64,000 bases of DNA, taken from contig NZ_QUAK01000123.1 of assembly GCF_003429565.1 (NCBI RefSeq), forward strand, positions 1-64,000, read 5' to 3'. Position 1 is the first letter of the stretch. Every line of letters begins with the position of its first letter. The stretch comes from Streptomyces triticagri. GTDB taxonomy: Bacteria > Actinomycetota > Actinomycetes > Streptomycetales > Streptomycetaceae. Positions 7,257 to 16,390 of this stretch are shown piece after piece. A program made the position numbers and the translations under genes. The notes below the pieces were generated by a model, which was given only the letters and a program-made list of their open reading frames with translations, was not told where the DNA came from and made no database searches.

Positions 7257-8918
7257 GTGGCCAGGCGACCACTCCCCCGCATCCTGACCAGCGGCACTGC
7301 CTCGATCACCCGCAGCAGGGAGCTGGCGAGGACCGCAGCCGACAGCGCCACCGACGTGCTCCACCCCCTGATCGTCATCACCCGGGGACTGCGCCGCCTT
7401 GCCGGGGCCGGGCGGCGCAAGTGGATGGAGACGCCCAAGGACCGCCGCGGTCCCGTGCTGTTCCTGGTGGCGTCCTGCGTCCTGGTCGTGGCCCTCGTGC
7501 CGTACGGACCTGTCGTCGCCCTCGTCGCCCTGATCGCGGCCGCCGCCTGGGCCGGACGCGACCGCACTCCCCCGAAGGAGGAGCAGCCGGACGCGGGCAC
7601 CGAGCGGCTGCAGGCCCTCTATGAGGCGCTGGTGCCGTATTTCTCGGTCCCCGAGGACCCCAGCCCGCTCTTCGCGCACGGCGGCTCGTGGGACCAGGCC
7701 TTCGAGAGCCACTCCTTCGACGACGACGGACGGATCTGCCGTCTGGTCGTGCACTACCCCTCGTACTTCAAGGACGGCGAGACCGAGTCCCGCGCGCGGA
7801 TCGAGCAGCTGCTCCAGGCCAAGTCCGGCCGCGGCCGCGAGTACCACTTCGACTGGGACGAGGAGGCCAATCGCCTCACGGTCACCGTCCTCACCGCGCT
7901 GCCGGCCGACATCAGCGCCCAGCCGTTCGTGACCTCACCGGGCGAGACCGTGCTCGGCTTCACCGACGACGCCCATGTCCAGCGCACCCTGCCGGTACGG
8001 ACCGGGGACGAGCAGCGGGACGCGCCGCCGGTGGTCTGGCGCACCGGGATCCGCTCGACCGAGCCTCATCTGCTCGCGGTGGGCCAGCCCGGCAGCGGCA
8101 CCTCGACGCTGCTGCGTTCGGTCGCTCTGCAGGCCCTGCAGCACGGCGACGTGGTCGTCGTGGACGGCGGTGGCACCGGCGAGTACGCCTGCCTGGCCGG
8201 CCGCACCGGAGTCGTCGCCGTCGAATGCAGCGCGGCCGGCGCCTCGGCGACCCTCGAGTGGGCCACGCACGAGACGGAGCGCCGCCTGATCGCCGCCAAC
8301 CGCGCCCGCCAGGAGGGAAACACCCCTCCTGAGGACACCCGGAAACCGCTCTGGATCCTGCTCGACCGGCCGAGCGCGCTGCTGCAGCTCGCCGAGGCCG
8401 ACGGGCGCCCGGACCCGCAGTCCCTGCTGCAGGTCCCCCTGCGGCACGGCCGGGCGGCCAATGTGACGGTCCTGGTGGCCGAGCAGTTCGACAGCCTCGA
8501 GGCACTGACCGCTCCGGTACGGCAGCACACCCGTGCGCGCGTGGTGCTCGGTCCCGCGTCGCCCGGTCAGATCGAGTCGGTCCTGGGCGCCCGGCCGAAC
8601 AGCACCCCGGTGCCGGACGCACCCGCGGGCCGCGGTTACGCACGCCTCGGCCTGGGCCCGGTGCACCGGCTGCAGGTGCCAGCGACCCCGGATCCGTACG
8701 ACGACGCCACCAGCGACGCACACCGGCAGGCCGTACTCGACCTGCTGCCCCCGCGGCACGGAGCGGCCGCCGATGCGCGGTCGGCGGTCGGGATGCAGCC
8801 GGTGATCCTGACCAAGCGGGCGGCCGGAAGCCTCGGCACGAGTGAGTCACCGTCACCGGTCGAGGACCAGGCCGCGGTCGAGGCACAGCAGCCGGCGAGC
8901 GTCGCGGTCGAGAGATAG
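7257..8918 (+). CDS. sffA: SpoIIIE/FtsK-like protein SffA
   Basis: The protein has 553 residues, starting at the GTG at 7257 behind AGGAGAA. A hydrophobic region at about residues 65-100 is followed by a soluble domain, and a RecA-like ATPase domain begins near residue 250. The P-loop position reads GQPGSGTST (residues 276-284), with Thr where the Walker A Lys is expected. A Walker B-like strand LWILLDRPS is present. In S. coelicolor SffA is recruited to sporulation septa by SmeA and affects chromosome segregation. The missing Lys suggests weak or absent ATP hydrolysis. It is co-transcribed with smeA by spacing. Confidence 0.85.
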   Translation: MARRPLPRILTSGTASITRSRELARTAADSATDVLHPLIVITRGLRRLAGAGRRKWMETPKDRRGPVLFLVASCVLVVALVPYGPVVALVALIAAAAWAGRDRTPPKEEQPDAGTERLQALYEALVPYFSVPEDPSPLFAHGGSWDQAFESHSFDDDGRICRLVVHYPSYFKDGETESRARIEQLLQAKSGRGREYHFDWDEEANRLTVTVLTALPADISAQPFVTSPGETVLGFTDDAHVQRTLPVRTGDEQRDAPPVVWRTGIRSTEPHLLAVGQPGSGTSTLLRSVALQALQHGDVVVVDGGGTGEYACLAGRTGVVAVECSAAGASATLEWATHETERRLIAANRARQEGNTPPEDTRKPLWILLDRPSALLQLAEADGRPDPQSLLQVPLRHGRAANVTVLVAEQFDSLEALTAPVRQHTRARVVLGPASPGQIESVLGARPNSTPVPDAPAGRGYARLGLGPVHRLQVPATPDPYDDATSDAHRQAVLDLLPPRHGAAADARSAVGMQPVILTKRAAGSLGTSESPSPVEDQAAVEAQQPASVAVER

Positions 8919-8983
8919 CCCGGGCCGGCCACGCCCTGCGCCGGGCTCGCAGCGGTCCGGTCCGCGGGCCGCCCGCCCGGGGA

Positions 8984-10483
8984 TCACGCGACGAAGGTCC
9001 TCGGCGCCTCGGCACCCGTGCCGGCCCCCTCGCGGACCAGGCGGGCGGCCGCCGCGAGCCGCACCGCCGCCTCGTCCGCCAGCGCACCGCCCACGGTGAA
9101 CGGCAGCCGTACGTACCCCTCGAAGGCGCCGTCCACGCCGAATCTGGGCCCGGACGGAACACGCACCCCGACCCGCTCCCCGACCCCGGCCAGCCGCGAC
9201 CCGGAGAGCCCTCCGGCCCGGACCCACAGCGTCAACCCGCCCTGCGGGACCAGGAATTCGAAGTCGGGCAGCTCCCGGCGCACCGCGGCGACCAGCGCGT
9301 CACGGTTCTCGCGCGCCTGCTGGCGGCGCAGTTCGACGGCGTCGGACCAGCCGCCCGTGGTCAACAGCCAGTTCACCGCGAGCTGTTCGAGCACCGGGGT
9401 GCCCATGTCCGCGTACGCGCGCGCTGCGACCAGGCTGCGGATCACATCGGGCGCGGCCCGCACCCAGCCGATGCGCATGCCCGCCCAGAAGGCCTTGCTC
9501 GCGGATCCGACCGTGATCACCGTCGATCCCGCCGGATCGAACGCACAGACCGGCCGCGGCATCGCCACGTCCGGGTCGAGCCAGAGCTCGGACATCGTCT
9601 CGTCGGCGATGAGCACCGTACCGGCGGACCGCGCGGCCTCCACGAGGGAGCGCCGCTGACCGTCGTCGGGCAGTGCACCGGTCGGATTGTGGAAGTCGGC
9701 CACCACGTACCCGAGTCGGGGCGCCGCGTCCCGCAGCACCTGGCGCCACCGGTCCATGTCCCAGCCCACGAGTCCGTCCGCCATCGCCACCGGCACCAGG
9801 CGCGCTCCCGCCTCGCGCATCAGCTGCAGGATGTTGGCGTACGACGGCGACTCCACGGCGATCCGCTCACCACGGCCGCCGAAGAGATGACAGATCGCGT
9901 CGATCGCGCCCATGGCACCGGTGGTGACCATGATCTGCTCGGGCATCGTGGGGATGCCGCGCGCGGTGTAGCTGTCGGCGAGCATCTGCCGCAGTGCGGG
10001 CAACCCGGCAGGATAGTCACCATGGGTGTGGGCGTACGGGGGCAGTTCCTCGAGGGCGCCCTGGACGGCCCGGGTCAGCCAGGGCTCGGGGGCCGGCAGG
10101 GCGGCGCAGCCGAGATCGATCATCGAGCCGAGTGCCTCTGGCGGCAGCGGTTCGAGTCCGCGGGCCGGCAGCGGGTTGCCGGCCGGTACGGCGGTCCAAC
10201 TGCCCGCGCCGCGGCGCGATTCGAGGAAGCCCTCACTGCGCAGCGCCTCGTACGCGGCGGCGACGGTGGTGCGGCTGACGTTCAGGGCGAGCGCGAGCTC
10301 CCGCTCGGCGGGCAGGCGCGCGGCGACCGGCACCCGGCCTTCCAGGACGAGCAGCCGGACGCCGTCCGCCAGCGCACGATAGGCGGGAAGCCTTCGGGTG
10401 CCGGGGCCCGCGGGTCGCTCCTGCTGCGATCCGATCAGCCGGGCGAGCTGAGTGGCACCCACCGCCGACGTCCACTGCGCCAT
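8984..10483 (-). CDS. MocR-subfamily GntR regulator with aminotransferase-like domain (YczR type)
   Basis: The 499-residue protein carries an N-terminal winged helix (LPAERELALALNVSRTTVAA, about residues 60-110). It is followed by a fold-type I aminotransferase domain with the PLP lysine in VGSASKAFWAGMRIGWVRA and the HNPTGALP loop. The MocR architecture senses PLP or an amine. The start is the ATG at 10483 behind AGGTGGA; the frame is open further upstream through another ATG (10522). It is divergent from a YczE-like membrane protein, a pairing conserved across actinobacteria and bacilli. Three AGTCCA repeats lie between the genes. Confidence 0.9.
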   Translation of the reverse strand: MAQWTSAVGATQLARLIGSQQERPAGPGTRRLPAYRALADGVRLLVLEGRVPVAARLPAERELALALNVSRTTVAAAYEALRSEGFLESRRGAGSWTAVPAGNPLPARGLEPLPPEALGSMIDLGCAALPAPEPWLTRAVQGALEELPPYAHTHGDYPAGLPALRQMLADSYTARGIPTMPEQIMVTTGAMGAIDAICHLFGGRGERIAVESPSYANILQLMREAGARLVPVAMADGLVGWDMDRWRQVLRDAAPRLGYVVADFHNPTGALPDDGQRRSLVEAARSAGTVLIADETMSELWLDPDVAMPRPVCAFDPAGSTVITVGSASKAFWAGMRIGWVRAAPDVIRSLVAARAYADMGTPVLEQLAVNWLLTTGGWSDAVELRRQQARENRDALVAAVRRELPDFEFLVPQGGLTLWVRAGGLSGSRLAGVGERVGVRVPSGPRFGVDGAFEGYVRLPFTVGGALADEAAVRLAAAARLVREGAGTGAEAPRTFVA

Positions 10484-10490
10484 CCGAATC

Positions 10491-10560
10491 AGTCCACCTA
10501 ACCTGAATTGGCCATGGTTCATAGAGTCCAACGAGCCACAGAGTGACACAGGACAGTCCA
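10491..10560. promoter_or_regulatory. AGTCCA direct repeats between yczR-like and yczE-like genes
   Basis: The hexamer AGTCCA occurs at 10491-10496, 10525-10530 and 10555-10560, all in the same orientation, spaced 34 and 30 bp. MocR regulators generally bind direct repeats in the intergenic region they share with the target gene, so these are the obvious operator candidates. One copy overlaps the probable ribosome site of the regulator gene, which suggests autoregulation. Confidence 0.55.
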
Positions 10561-10584
10561 CAGAGACCACCAGGGAGGCACCAC

Positions 10585-11244
10585 TTGTCCGCCGACCCGA
10601 CACCGCGGGCCCGCCGGCTCCCCCGCCGGCTGCTGCAGCTCTACATCGGGCTCGCGCTGTACGGCGCGAGTTCGGCCCTTCTGGTACGCGCCGGCCTCGG
10701 ACTCGAGCCGTGGAACGTGCTGCACCAGGGCCTGTCCGAGCTCACCGGCCTGACCATCGGCGTGGTCTCGATCATCGTCGGCGCTGCGGTGCTGCTGCTG
10801 TGGATCCCGCTGCGCCAGCGCCCCGGGCTCGGCACGGTGTCGAACGTCTTCGTGGTGGGCATCGCCATGGACGCGACGCTCGCCCTCGTCCCGGACGCCC
10901 GGACGCTCGGCGTCCGCATCCCGCTGCTCGTCGCCGGCATCGTGCTCAACGGAGCGGCCACCGGCCTCTACATCTCGGCGCGCTTCGGACCCGGACCGCG
11001 CGACGGCCTGATGACGGGCCTGCACCAGGTCACCGGGCGGTCGATCAGGCTGATGCGGACGGGCGTCGAGGTGGCCGTGGTCGTCGTGGGCTTCCTCCTC
11101 GGCGGGACGCTGGGCATCGGGACCGTCGCGTACGCCTTGACCATCGGACCGCTCGCACAGCTCTTCCTGCGCGTCTTCGCCATACCGGAGAGCAGTTCGG
11201 TCGTCGCGCGCTCCGCGCCGCGGCGCGAGCAGACCCGCCGCTGA
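10585..11244 (+). CDS. YczE/YyaS/YitT family membrane protein
   Basis: An integral membrane protein of 219 residues with about five to six helices (LLQLYIGLALYGASSALLV, IGVVSIIVGAAVLLLWIPL, VAVVVVGFLLGGTLGIG). It carries the family signature GLGLEPWNVLHQGL. The start chosen is the TTG at 10585 behind GGGAGG; an in-frame GTG at 10543 would add 14 residues but has no ribosome site. Function is not established; association with MocR regulators suggests transport linked to PLP or an amine. A perfect hairpin lies 38 bases after the stop. Confidence 0.85.
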   Translation: MSADPTPRARRLPRRLLQLYIGLALYGASSALLVRAGLGLEPWNVLHQGLSELTGLTIGVVSIIVGAAVLLLWIPLRQRPGLGTVSNVFVVGIAMDATLALVPDARTLGVRIPLLVAGIVLNGAATGLYISARFGPGPRDGLMTGLHQVTGRSIRLMRTGVEVAVVVVGFLLGGTLGIGTVAYALTIGPLAQLFLRVFAIPESSSVVARSAPRREQTRR

Positions 11245-11282
11245 AGCCGCCCAGGGCTTTTGGCTGGCGGATTTACCCCTGG

Positions 11283-11315
11283 AGGCCAAAGGCCGGTAGT
11301 GTACGCCTTTGGCCT
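11283..11315. terminator. perfect 11-bp inverted repeat downstream of the yczE-like gene
   Basis: AGGCCAAAGGC (11283-11293) and GCCTTTGGCCT (11305-11315) pair perfectly around an 11-base loop. It follows the YczE-like stop and precedes the rbpA promoter. There is no T-tract, so it is either a hairpin terminator of the T-less Streptomyces kind or an operator. Confidence 0.45.
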
Positions 11316-11444
11316 GCCGGATGGACCGTTACTGCGTGCCGAACTCTCGGAAGCGCTGGGTGACATCTCCTGTCAGAGGTGACAAACCGGTCACTGGTGG
11401 GTACAACAAGGGCGGCTACGACGGCGACACATGACCCGGAACCG

Positions 11445-11470
11445 GGAATCTTTACCGCCGACCGGACGTT
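11445..11470 (+). promoter_or_regulatory. sigma-R type promoter of rbpA
   Basis: GGAAT (11445-11449) and GTT (11468-11470) are separated by exactly 18 bases, matching the GGAAT-N18-GTT consensus for the thiol-oxidative-stress factor sigma-R. rbpA is a known sigma-R target in S. coelicolor. The -10 element lies 61 bases before the rbpA ATG. Confidence 0.85.
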
Positions 11471-11531
11471 GACCGGATGACGACGACAGCGACACCTGTC
11501 CTGTGGGCGACAAGCCCGGGAGGCACGATTC

Positions 11532-11906
11532 ATGAGTGAGCGAGCTCTTCGCGGCACGCGCCTCGTGGTGACCAGCTACGAGACCGACCGCGGCATCGAC
11601 CTGGCCCCTCGCCAGGCCGTGGAGTACGCATGCCAGAACGGACATCGATTCGAGATGCCGTTCTCGGTAGAGGCGGAGATCCCGCCGGAGTGGGAGTGCA
11701 AGGTCTGCGGGGCCCAGGCACTCCTGGTCGACGGTGACGGTCCCGAAGAGAAGAAGGGCAAGCCGGCGCGAACGCACTGGGACATGCTCATGGAGCGACG
11801 TACCCGTGAGGAGCTGGAGGAGGTCCTGGCCGAGCGCCTGGCCGTCCTGCGCTCCGGCGCCATGAACATTGCCGTGCATCCGCGCGACAGCCGCAAGTCC
11901 GCCTGA
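11532..11906 (+). CDS. rbpA: RNA polymerase-binding protein RbpA
   Basis: The 124-residue sequence is RbpA, which binds the principal sigma factor and the RNA polymerase beta' subunit and stabilises the open complex. Zinc-ligand positions are intact: Cys34 and His38 in ACQNGHRF, then Cys56 and Cys59 in EWECKVCGA. The basic linker and C-terminal sigma-interaction helix (HWDMLMERRTREELEEVLAE) follow. The ATG at 11532 is preceded by GGGAGG. A sigma-R promoter upstream links expression to disulfide stress and rifampicin tolerance. A 22-bp hairpin ends the unit. Confidence 0.98.
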   Translation: MSERALRGTRLVVTSYETDRGIDLAPRQAVEYACQNGHRFEMPFSVEAEIPPEWECKVCGAQALLVDGDGPEEKKGKPARTHWDMLMERRTREELEEVLAERLAVLRSGAMNIAVHPRDSRKSA

Positions 11907-11939
11907 CCGGACCGCGGGGCCACAGGCACGGCGCAGCAC

Positions 11940-11989
11940 GAAAGCCGTGGGCGGCAGCACATTTCGGTGTGCTGCCGCCCACGGCTTTC
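11940..11989. terminator. bidirectional terminator between rbpA and fxsA
   Basis: Bases 11940-11961 and 11968-11989 form a perfect 22-bp stem around the 6-base loop TTTCGG. The arms begin with AAAG and end with CTTT, so each strand finishes in a short T run. It serves convergent rbpA and fxsA. Confidence 0.9.
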
Positions 11990-12028
11990 TGTCTTCTCCG
12001 GCCTTCGCCTCAGGAGTTGGTGGGCGCC

Positions 12029-12604
12029 TCAGGAAGTGATCGGCGGGCGCGGGCCCTCGTCCTGGGGCGGAGGAGCATCGTCCCGGATGACCTCGCCCTG
12101 GACGACCTTGCCGTCGGGGCGGTGCATCCGGGCCTGCTGGAAGGCGTTCTCGAAGGTGCCCGGGCCGGCCTCGCGCAGTCGGCGCTCCATGGCGCGCTCC
12201 GACCGTGCGGTGACCAGCTTGCGGACCGGCGGCAGCAGCAGCACCAGACCGATGCCGTCCGAGATCAGGCCCGGGAGCATCAGGAGCAGGCCGGCCAGCA
12301 TCGTCAGGCCGTTCCCCTCGGAGCGGCCCGGGCTCTCCGGGACGGCGCCCAGCTGGGCCGCCCTGAGCTGCTCGTTGAGACTCTGGAAGGCCCGGCGGCC
12401 GGCTCGCTTGATCACGATCCCGCCGAGCACCACGCCGGCGACAAGCAGCAGGAAGACGGTGAGACCGCCGGCGGCACCCGCCACCACAGTGAGCAGCCAG
12501 ATCTCGAGCACCAGCCAGGCCGCGAGCCCGAGCGGCAGGAACCTGCGCAGGCGCGAGCGCGGCGGTCGGGCGGACGGGGTCGGAGGCGGCGTACCGGTCG
12601 TCAT
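12029..12604 (-). CDS. fxsA: FxsA family membrane protein
   Basis: The 191-residue protein has the FxsA layout: hydrophobic helices LPLGLAAWLVLEIWLLTVVA and GLTVFLLLVAGVVLGGIVI near the N-terminus, and a third hydrophobic region GLTMLAGLLLMLPGLISD. A cytoplasmic C-terminal tail rich in charged residues and Pro follows. The MLPGLISD motif is diagnostic. In E. coli overproduced FxsA relieves phage T7 exclusion by F plasmid; its normal role is unclear. The start is the ATG at 12604. The gene follows ppm1 on the same strand after a 69-base gap. Confidence 0.9.
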   Translation of the reverse strand: MTTGTPPPTPSARPPRSRLRRFLPLGLAAWLVLEIWLLTVVAGAAGGLTVFLLLVAGVVLGGIVIKRAGRRAFQSLNEQLRAAQLGAVPESPGRSEGNGLTMLAGLLLMLPGLISDGIGLVLLLPPVRKLVTARSERAMERRLREAGPGTFENAFQQARMHRPDGKVVQGEVIRDDAPPPQDEGPRPPITS

Positions 12605-12673
12605 GACTCCAGTGTGCCCGCACATCCGTCCGTATGGCGTAAGCGGGCTGCGAGAGGCGACGGTGCGCGGGAG

Positions 12674-13459
<786 letters not shown>

Positions 13460-13977
13460 AAACTGCCCCTTAAGTCCGTACGCAGATGCCCCACCATAGT
13501 CGGCGGCCGGCCGTGCCCGACGGCCGCACGGGTACGGGGGCGTCGGTGAGGCTGCGGTGTGGGGCCCGGCGCCCTTCGGGCCGGCCTGGGATCCGCTGGC
13601 TGCGGGTCGACCGAGAGCCGTTGTCTACTGAGCGTCCGGGCCCCATCCGGGTCACACCCTCCCGTGTGCGGGGAGGGACTTCCGACCGGGCGGGACCTCT
13701 TCGCCCCCGAGGCGCGGGCGCTGAACCTGGCTCCCAGTGGTGGTGTGCCGGTGCGGAGCACCACCCCGTGGTCCAGCGGCGTTCGACGACTGAGTGGAGG
13801 TTTCACCGGTCGGACGTCCTGTGGTGGACCTGGCCGAACCTACCGGTCCCGGTCCGCCGTCTGTCAACAGGCGTTTGACCTGGGGCATTTCGCGGGCTCA
13901 GCAGGTCATGCCCGAGGATGCCCAGGTGACGCGCCCCCGTACACGATCTTCCGGGCGCCGCACGGCGCTCCCGGACA
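13460..13977. other. 518-base intergenic region upstream of ppm1
   Basis: I see no convincing gene here; reading frames on both strands lack family resemblance or ribosome sites. It contains an imperfect hairpin around 13561-13583 (GGCCCGG/CGGGCC) and a stem GGTGGTG/CACCACC (13739-13745 with 13759-13765). A possible ppm1 -10 (TATGGT, minus strand) lies near 13495. The length is unusual for this gene-dense stretch, and an untranslated RNA is possible. Confidence 0.4.
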
Positions 13978-15618
13978 TCACCCGCCCGGCCCTACGAAGA
14001 CGGTCCGGCCCGCGACCACCGTCCGCAGACAGACCGGGAGTTCGGCGCCCGGGGCCAGATCGGGGAGTCCCGGCGTGCCCGAACGGGGATCCGTGGACCA
14101 GCGGGCGACCCGGTCGTCCGGTGCCTGGACGACCAGTTCGTCCGCACGCCACACCGCGAGGTCGGCGGGCGCACCGGGCACCAGGACCCCGGCGTCGTCG
14201 CGGCCGACGGCGCGCCAGCCGCCCCGGGTGTGTGCCGTGAACGCGGCCCGTACGGACACCCGGTGCTCGGGTGTGCGGTGGAACGCGGCGGCCCGCACGG
14301 TGCCCCACGGGTCGAGCGGAGTGACCGGGCTGTCCGAGCCGAGCGCGAGCGGGACGCCGGAACGCAGCAGCGCGGCATAGGGGTTGAGGGTCTTCGCCCG
14401 CTCGGCGCCGAGCCGGTCGACATACATCCCGTCCGGTCCGCCCCACAGGCGGTCGAAAGCGGGCTGTACGGACGCGGTGAGGCCGAGTTCGGCGAAGGCG
14501 GCGACGGATTCGGGGGTGAGCATCTCGGCGTGCTCGACGCGATGGCGGGCGGCGCGGACCCGGGCGAGGCCGAGCTTGTCCGCGGCGGCCCGTACGCCCG
14601 TGACGACGGTGTCGACGGCCGCGTCGCCGATGGCGTGGAACCCGGCCTGCAGTCCGGCCTCGGTGCACAGCACGACATGGGAGGCCACGGCATCCGCGTC
14701 CAGGTGTGCCGTGCCGGTGTGCGGGGCGTCGGCGTAAGGCCGGTGCAGGCAGGCGGTGTGCGAGCCGAGTGCGCCGTCCACGAAGAGGTCACCGGCCGCG
14801 CCGAGCGCGCCGAGTCCGCGGATCCGGTCGGCGTCCTGGGCCGTGTGCAGCTGTTCGGCCCAGTAGCCGAAGACGCGTGGACCGGGCTCTTCGGCCGCGA
14901 GCCTCAGCAGGCCGGTCAGGTCGTCCTCGCCGGAGATCTCGGGGCCGGCGCACTCGTGCACGGACCCGATGCCGAGCGAGGCCGCGTGCCGCAGGGCGGC
15001 GCGCTGGGCGTCGGTGCGCTGCTCGGGGGTGAGCGCGCCGAGGGCCGCGGCGCGGACCGCGTGGTGCGCGTCGTCGGTCAGCGGACCCGAACCGTCGTAC
15101 CCGGTACGGCCGGTGACACCGGGCACCAGGTCGAGGAGTGCGGTGGTCACCTGGGCGGAGTGGACGTCGATCCGGCTGAGGTAGAGCGCGCGGCCGCCCG
15201 CGGCCTCGTCGAGCTCGGCGCGCGAGGGTGCCCTGCGCTCCAGCCAGCGGGCGGCGTCCCAGCCGTGGCCGAGCAGGACCCGGTCGCCGGGCCGGCCGGC
15301 GGCGTACGCCCGTACCCGGTCGAGGGCCTCACCGAGGGTGCCCGCGTCGCTGAGGTCGAGGCCGGTCAGCGCGAGACCGGTGGCCGTGGTGTGCACATGC
15401 GCGTCCGTGAACGCCGGGGTGACCAGCGCCCCCTGCAGGTCCCACACCTCGTCGACGCCCGGGGCGAAGGCGTCGGCCGCGCCCTCCGAGCCGACCCAGG
15501 CGACCTGGCCGCGCTCGACCACCATCGCGGTCGCGAAGGGGTCGGCCGGGCTGTGGATGTCTCCGCCGCGCAGCAGTACGGTGCCGTCGCCGCCGGCGGA
15601 GGGGTTGCTCTCGCTCAT
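13978..15618 (-). CDS. amidohydrolase family protein (YtcJ/LAF3-like, amidohydrolase_3)
   Basis: The 546-residue metal-dependent hydrolase has a composite beta-sandwich and TIM barrel. The first metal site is DAHVHTTATG, GFHAIGDAAVD supplies later ligands, and LGSDSPVTPLDPWGTV carries the catalytic Asp. The C-terminus GVLVPGAPADLAVWRAD is typical of the family. The natural substrate of these exoenzyme-like amidohydrolases is mostly unknown. The start is the ATG at 15618 (MSESNPSAGG); the frame extends 13 codons upstream without a better site. An Lrp-type regulator gene lies 106 bases upstream on the same strand. Confidence 0.9.
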   Translation of the reverse strand: MSESNPSAGGDGTVLLRGGDIHSPADPFATAMVVERGQVAWVGSEGAADAFAPGVDEVWDLQGALVTPAFTDAHVHTTATGLALTGLDLSDAGTLGEALDRVRAYAAGRPGDRVLLGHGWDAARWLERRAPSRAELDEAAGGRALYLSRIDVHSAQVTTALLDLVPGVTGRTGYDGSGPLTDDAHHAVRAAALGALTPEQRTDAQRAALRHAASLGIGSVHECAGPEISGEDDLTGLLRLAAEEPGPRVFGYWAEQLHTAQDADRIRGLGALGAAGDLFVDGALGSHTACLHRPYADAPHTGTAHLDADAVASHVVLCTEAGLQAGFHAIGDAAVDTVVTGVRAAADKLGLARVRAARHRVEHAEMLTPESVAAFAELGLTASVQPAFDRLWGGPDGMYVDRLGAERAKTLNPYAALLRSGVPLALGSDSPVTPLDPWGTVRAAAFHRTPEHRVSVRAAFTAHTRGGWRAVGRDDAGVLVPGAPADLAVWRADELVVQAPDDRVARWSTDPRSGTPGLPDLAPGAELPVCLRTVVAGRTVFVGPGG

Positions 15619-15724
15619 GGGAACCAGTCTCGCGCCTCGGCGTCGCCGGTCGCACACGGGGTCACCGGCGGGGCAACGCGTCGGCCGGGCCCGTGGTCAC
15701 TCGGACGTGGAGCGGCCGCGGCAC

Positions 15725-16165
15725 TCAGACGTGGGGTGGCCGCGCCTCGTACGGGGTGGAGAGGACGACCGTGGTGCGGGTGGAGACGCCGGAGAGCGAG
15801 CGGACCCGGGAGAGCAGGTCCTCGAGCTCGAGCGGGGTGGCGACGCGGACCTTGAGGATGTAGTTCTCGTCGCCGGCGACGCTGTGACAGGCCTCGATCT
15901 CGGGTACGTCGGCGAGCCGTTCGGCGATGTCGTCGGGGGCGCTCGGGTCGAAGGGCTTCACCGAGATGAAGGCGGTCAGCGGCAGCCCCACGGCCTCGGG
16001 GTCGACCACGGCCACGTATCCGCGGATCACGCCGCGCTGTTCGAGGCGGCGCACCCGCTGGTGCACCGCCGAGGTCGACAGGCCGGTGGCCTTGCCGAGG
16101 TCGGTGTAACTCATCCGCCCGTCCTTGACGAGCAGCTGCACGATCTGACGGTCCAGCTCCTCCAT
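15725..16165 (-). CDS. Lrp/AsnC family transcriptional regulator
   Basis: This 146-residue feast/famine regulator has an N-terminal helix-turn-helix (LGKATGLSTSAVHQRVRRLE). A RAM/ACT-like ligand domain follows (ENYILKVRVATPLELEDLL). Start ATG 16165 (MEELDRQIVQLL); the frame is open upstream to 16285. Such proteins form octamers that respond to amino acids. It is divergent from the small CxxC protein at 16391 and upstream of the amidohydrolase on the same strand. A short dyad TTCGT-GTG-ACGAA at 16261-16273 lies in the divergent region. Confidence 0.93.
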   Translation of the reverse strand: MEELDRQIVQLLVKDGRMSYTDLGKATGLSTSAVHQRVRRLEQRGVIRGYVAVVDPEAVGLPLTAFISVKPFDPSAPDDIAERLADVPEIEACHSVAGDENYILKVRVATPLELEDLLSRVRSLSGVSTRTTVVLSTPYEARPPHV

Positions 16166-16390
16166 GGCGCAAGAACCTACAGGGCCTTGATCCCTCGTGA
16201 CAGCCGAGTGGCTCGCGGGTTCGGCCGTGCACCGGGCGGGTCCGACGGGCCACCGGATCATTCGTGTGACGAACGCCACAGGCATGTGACCGTGTCCTTC
16301 GGGGAGTCGTGATTACCCACGAGGGGAGGCGGGCAATGCTTGCTGTGGCCGACGCAGCGCGTTGTCGGCCCACCCGAGGGGGAGAGTCCC

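Noticed and set aside
13739..13800. tRNA-like GTTCGA motif near 13779
   Set aside because: No acceptor, D or anticodon stems can be folded around it.
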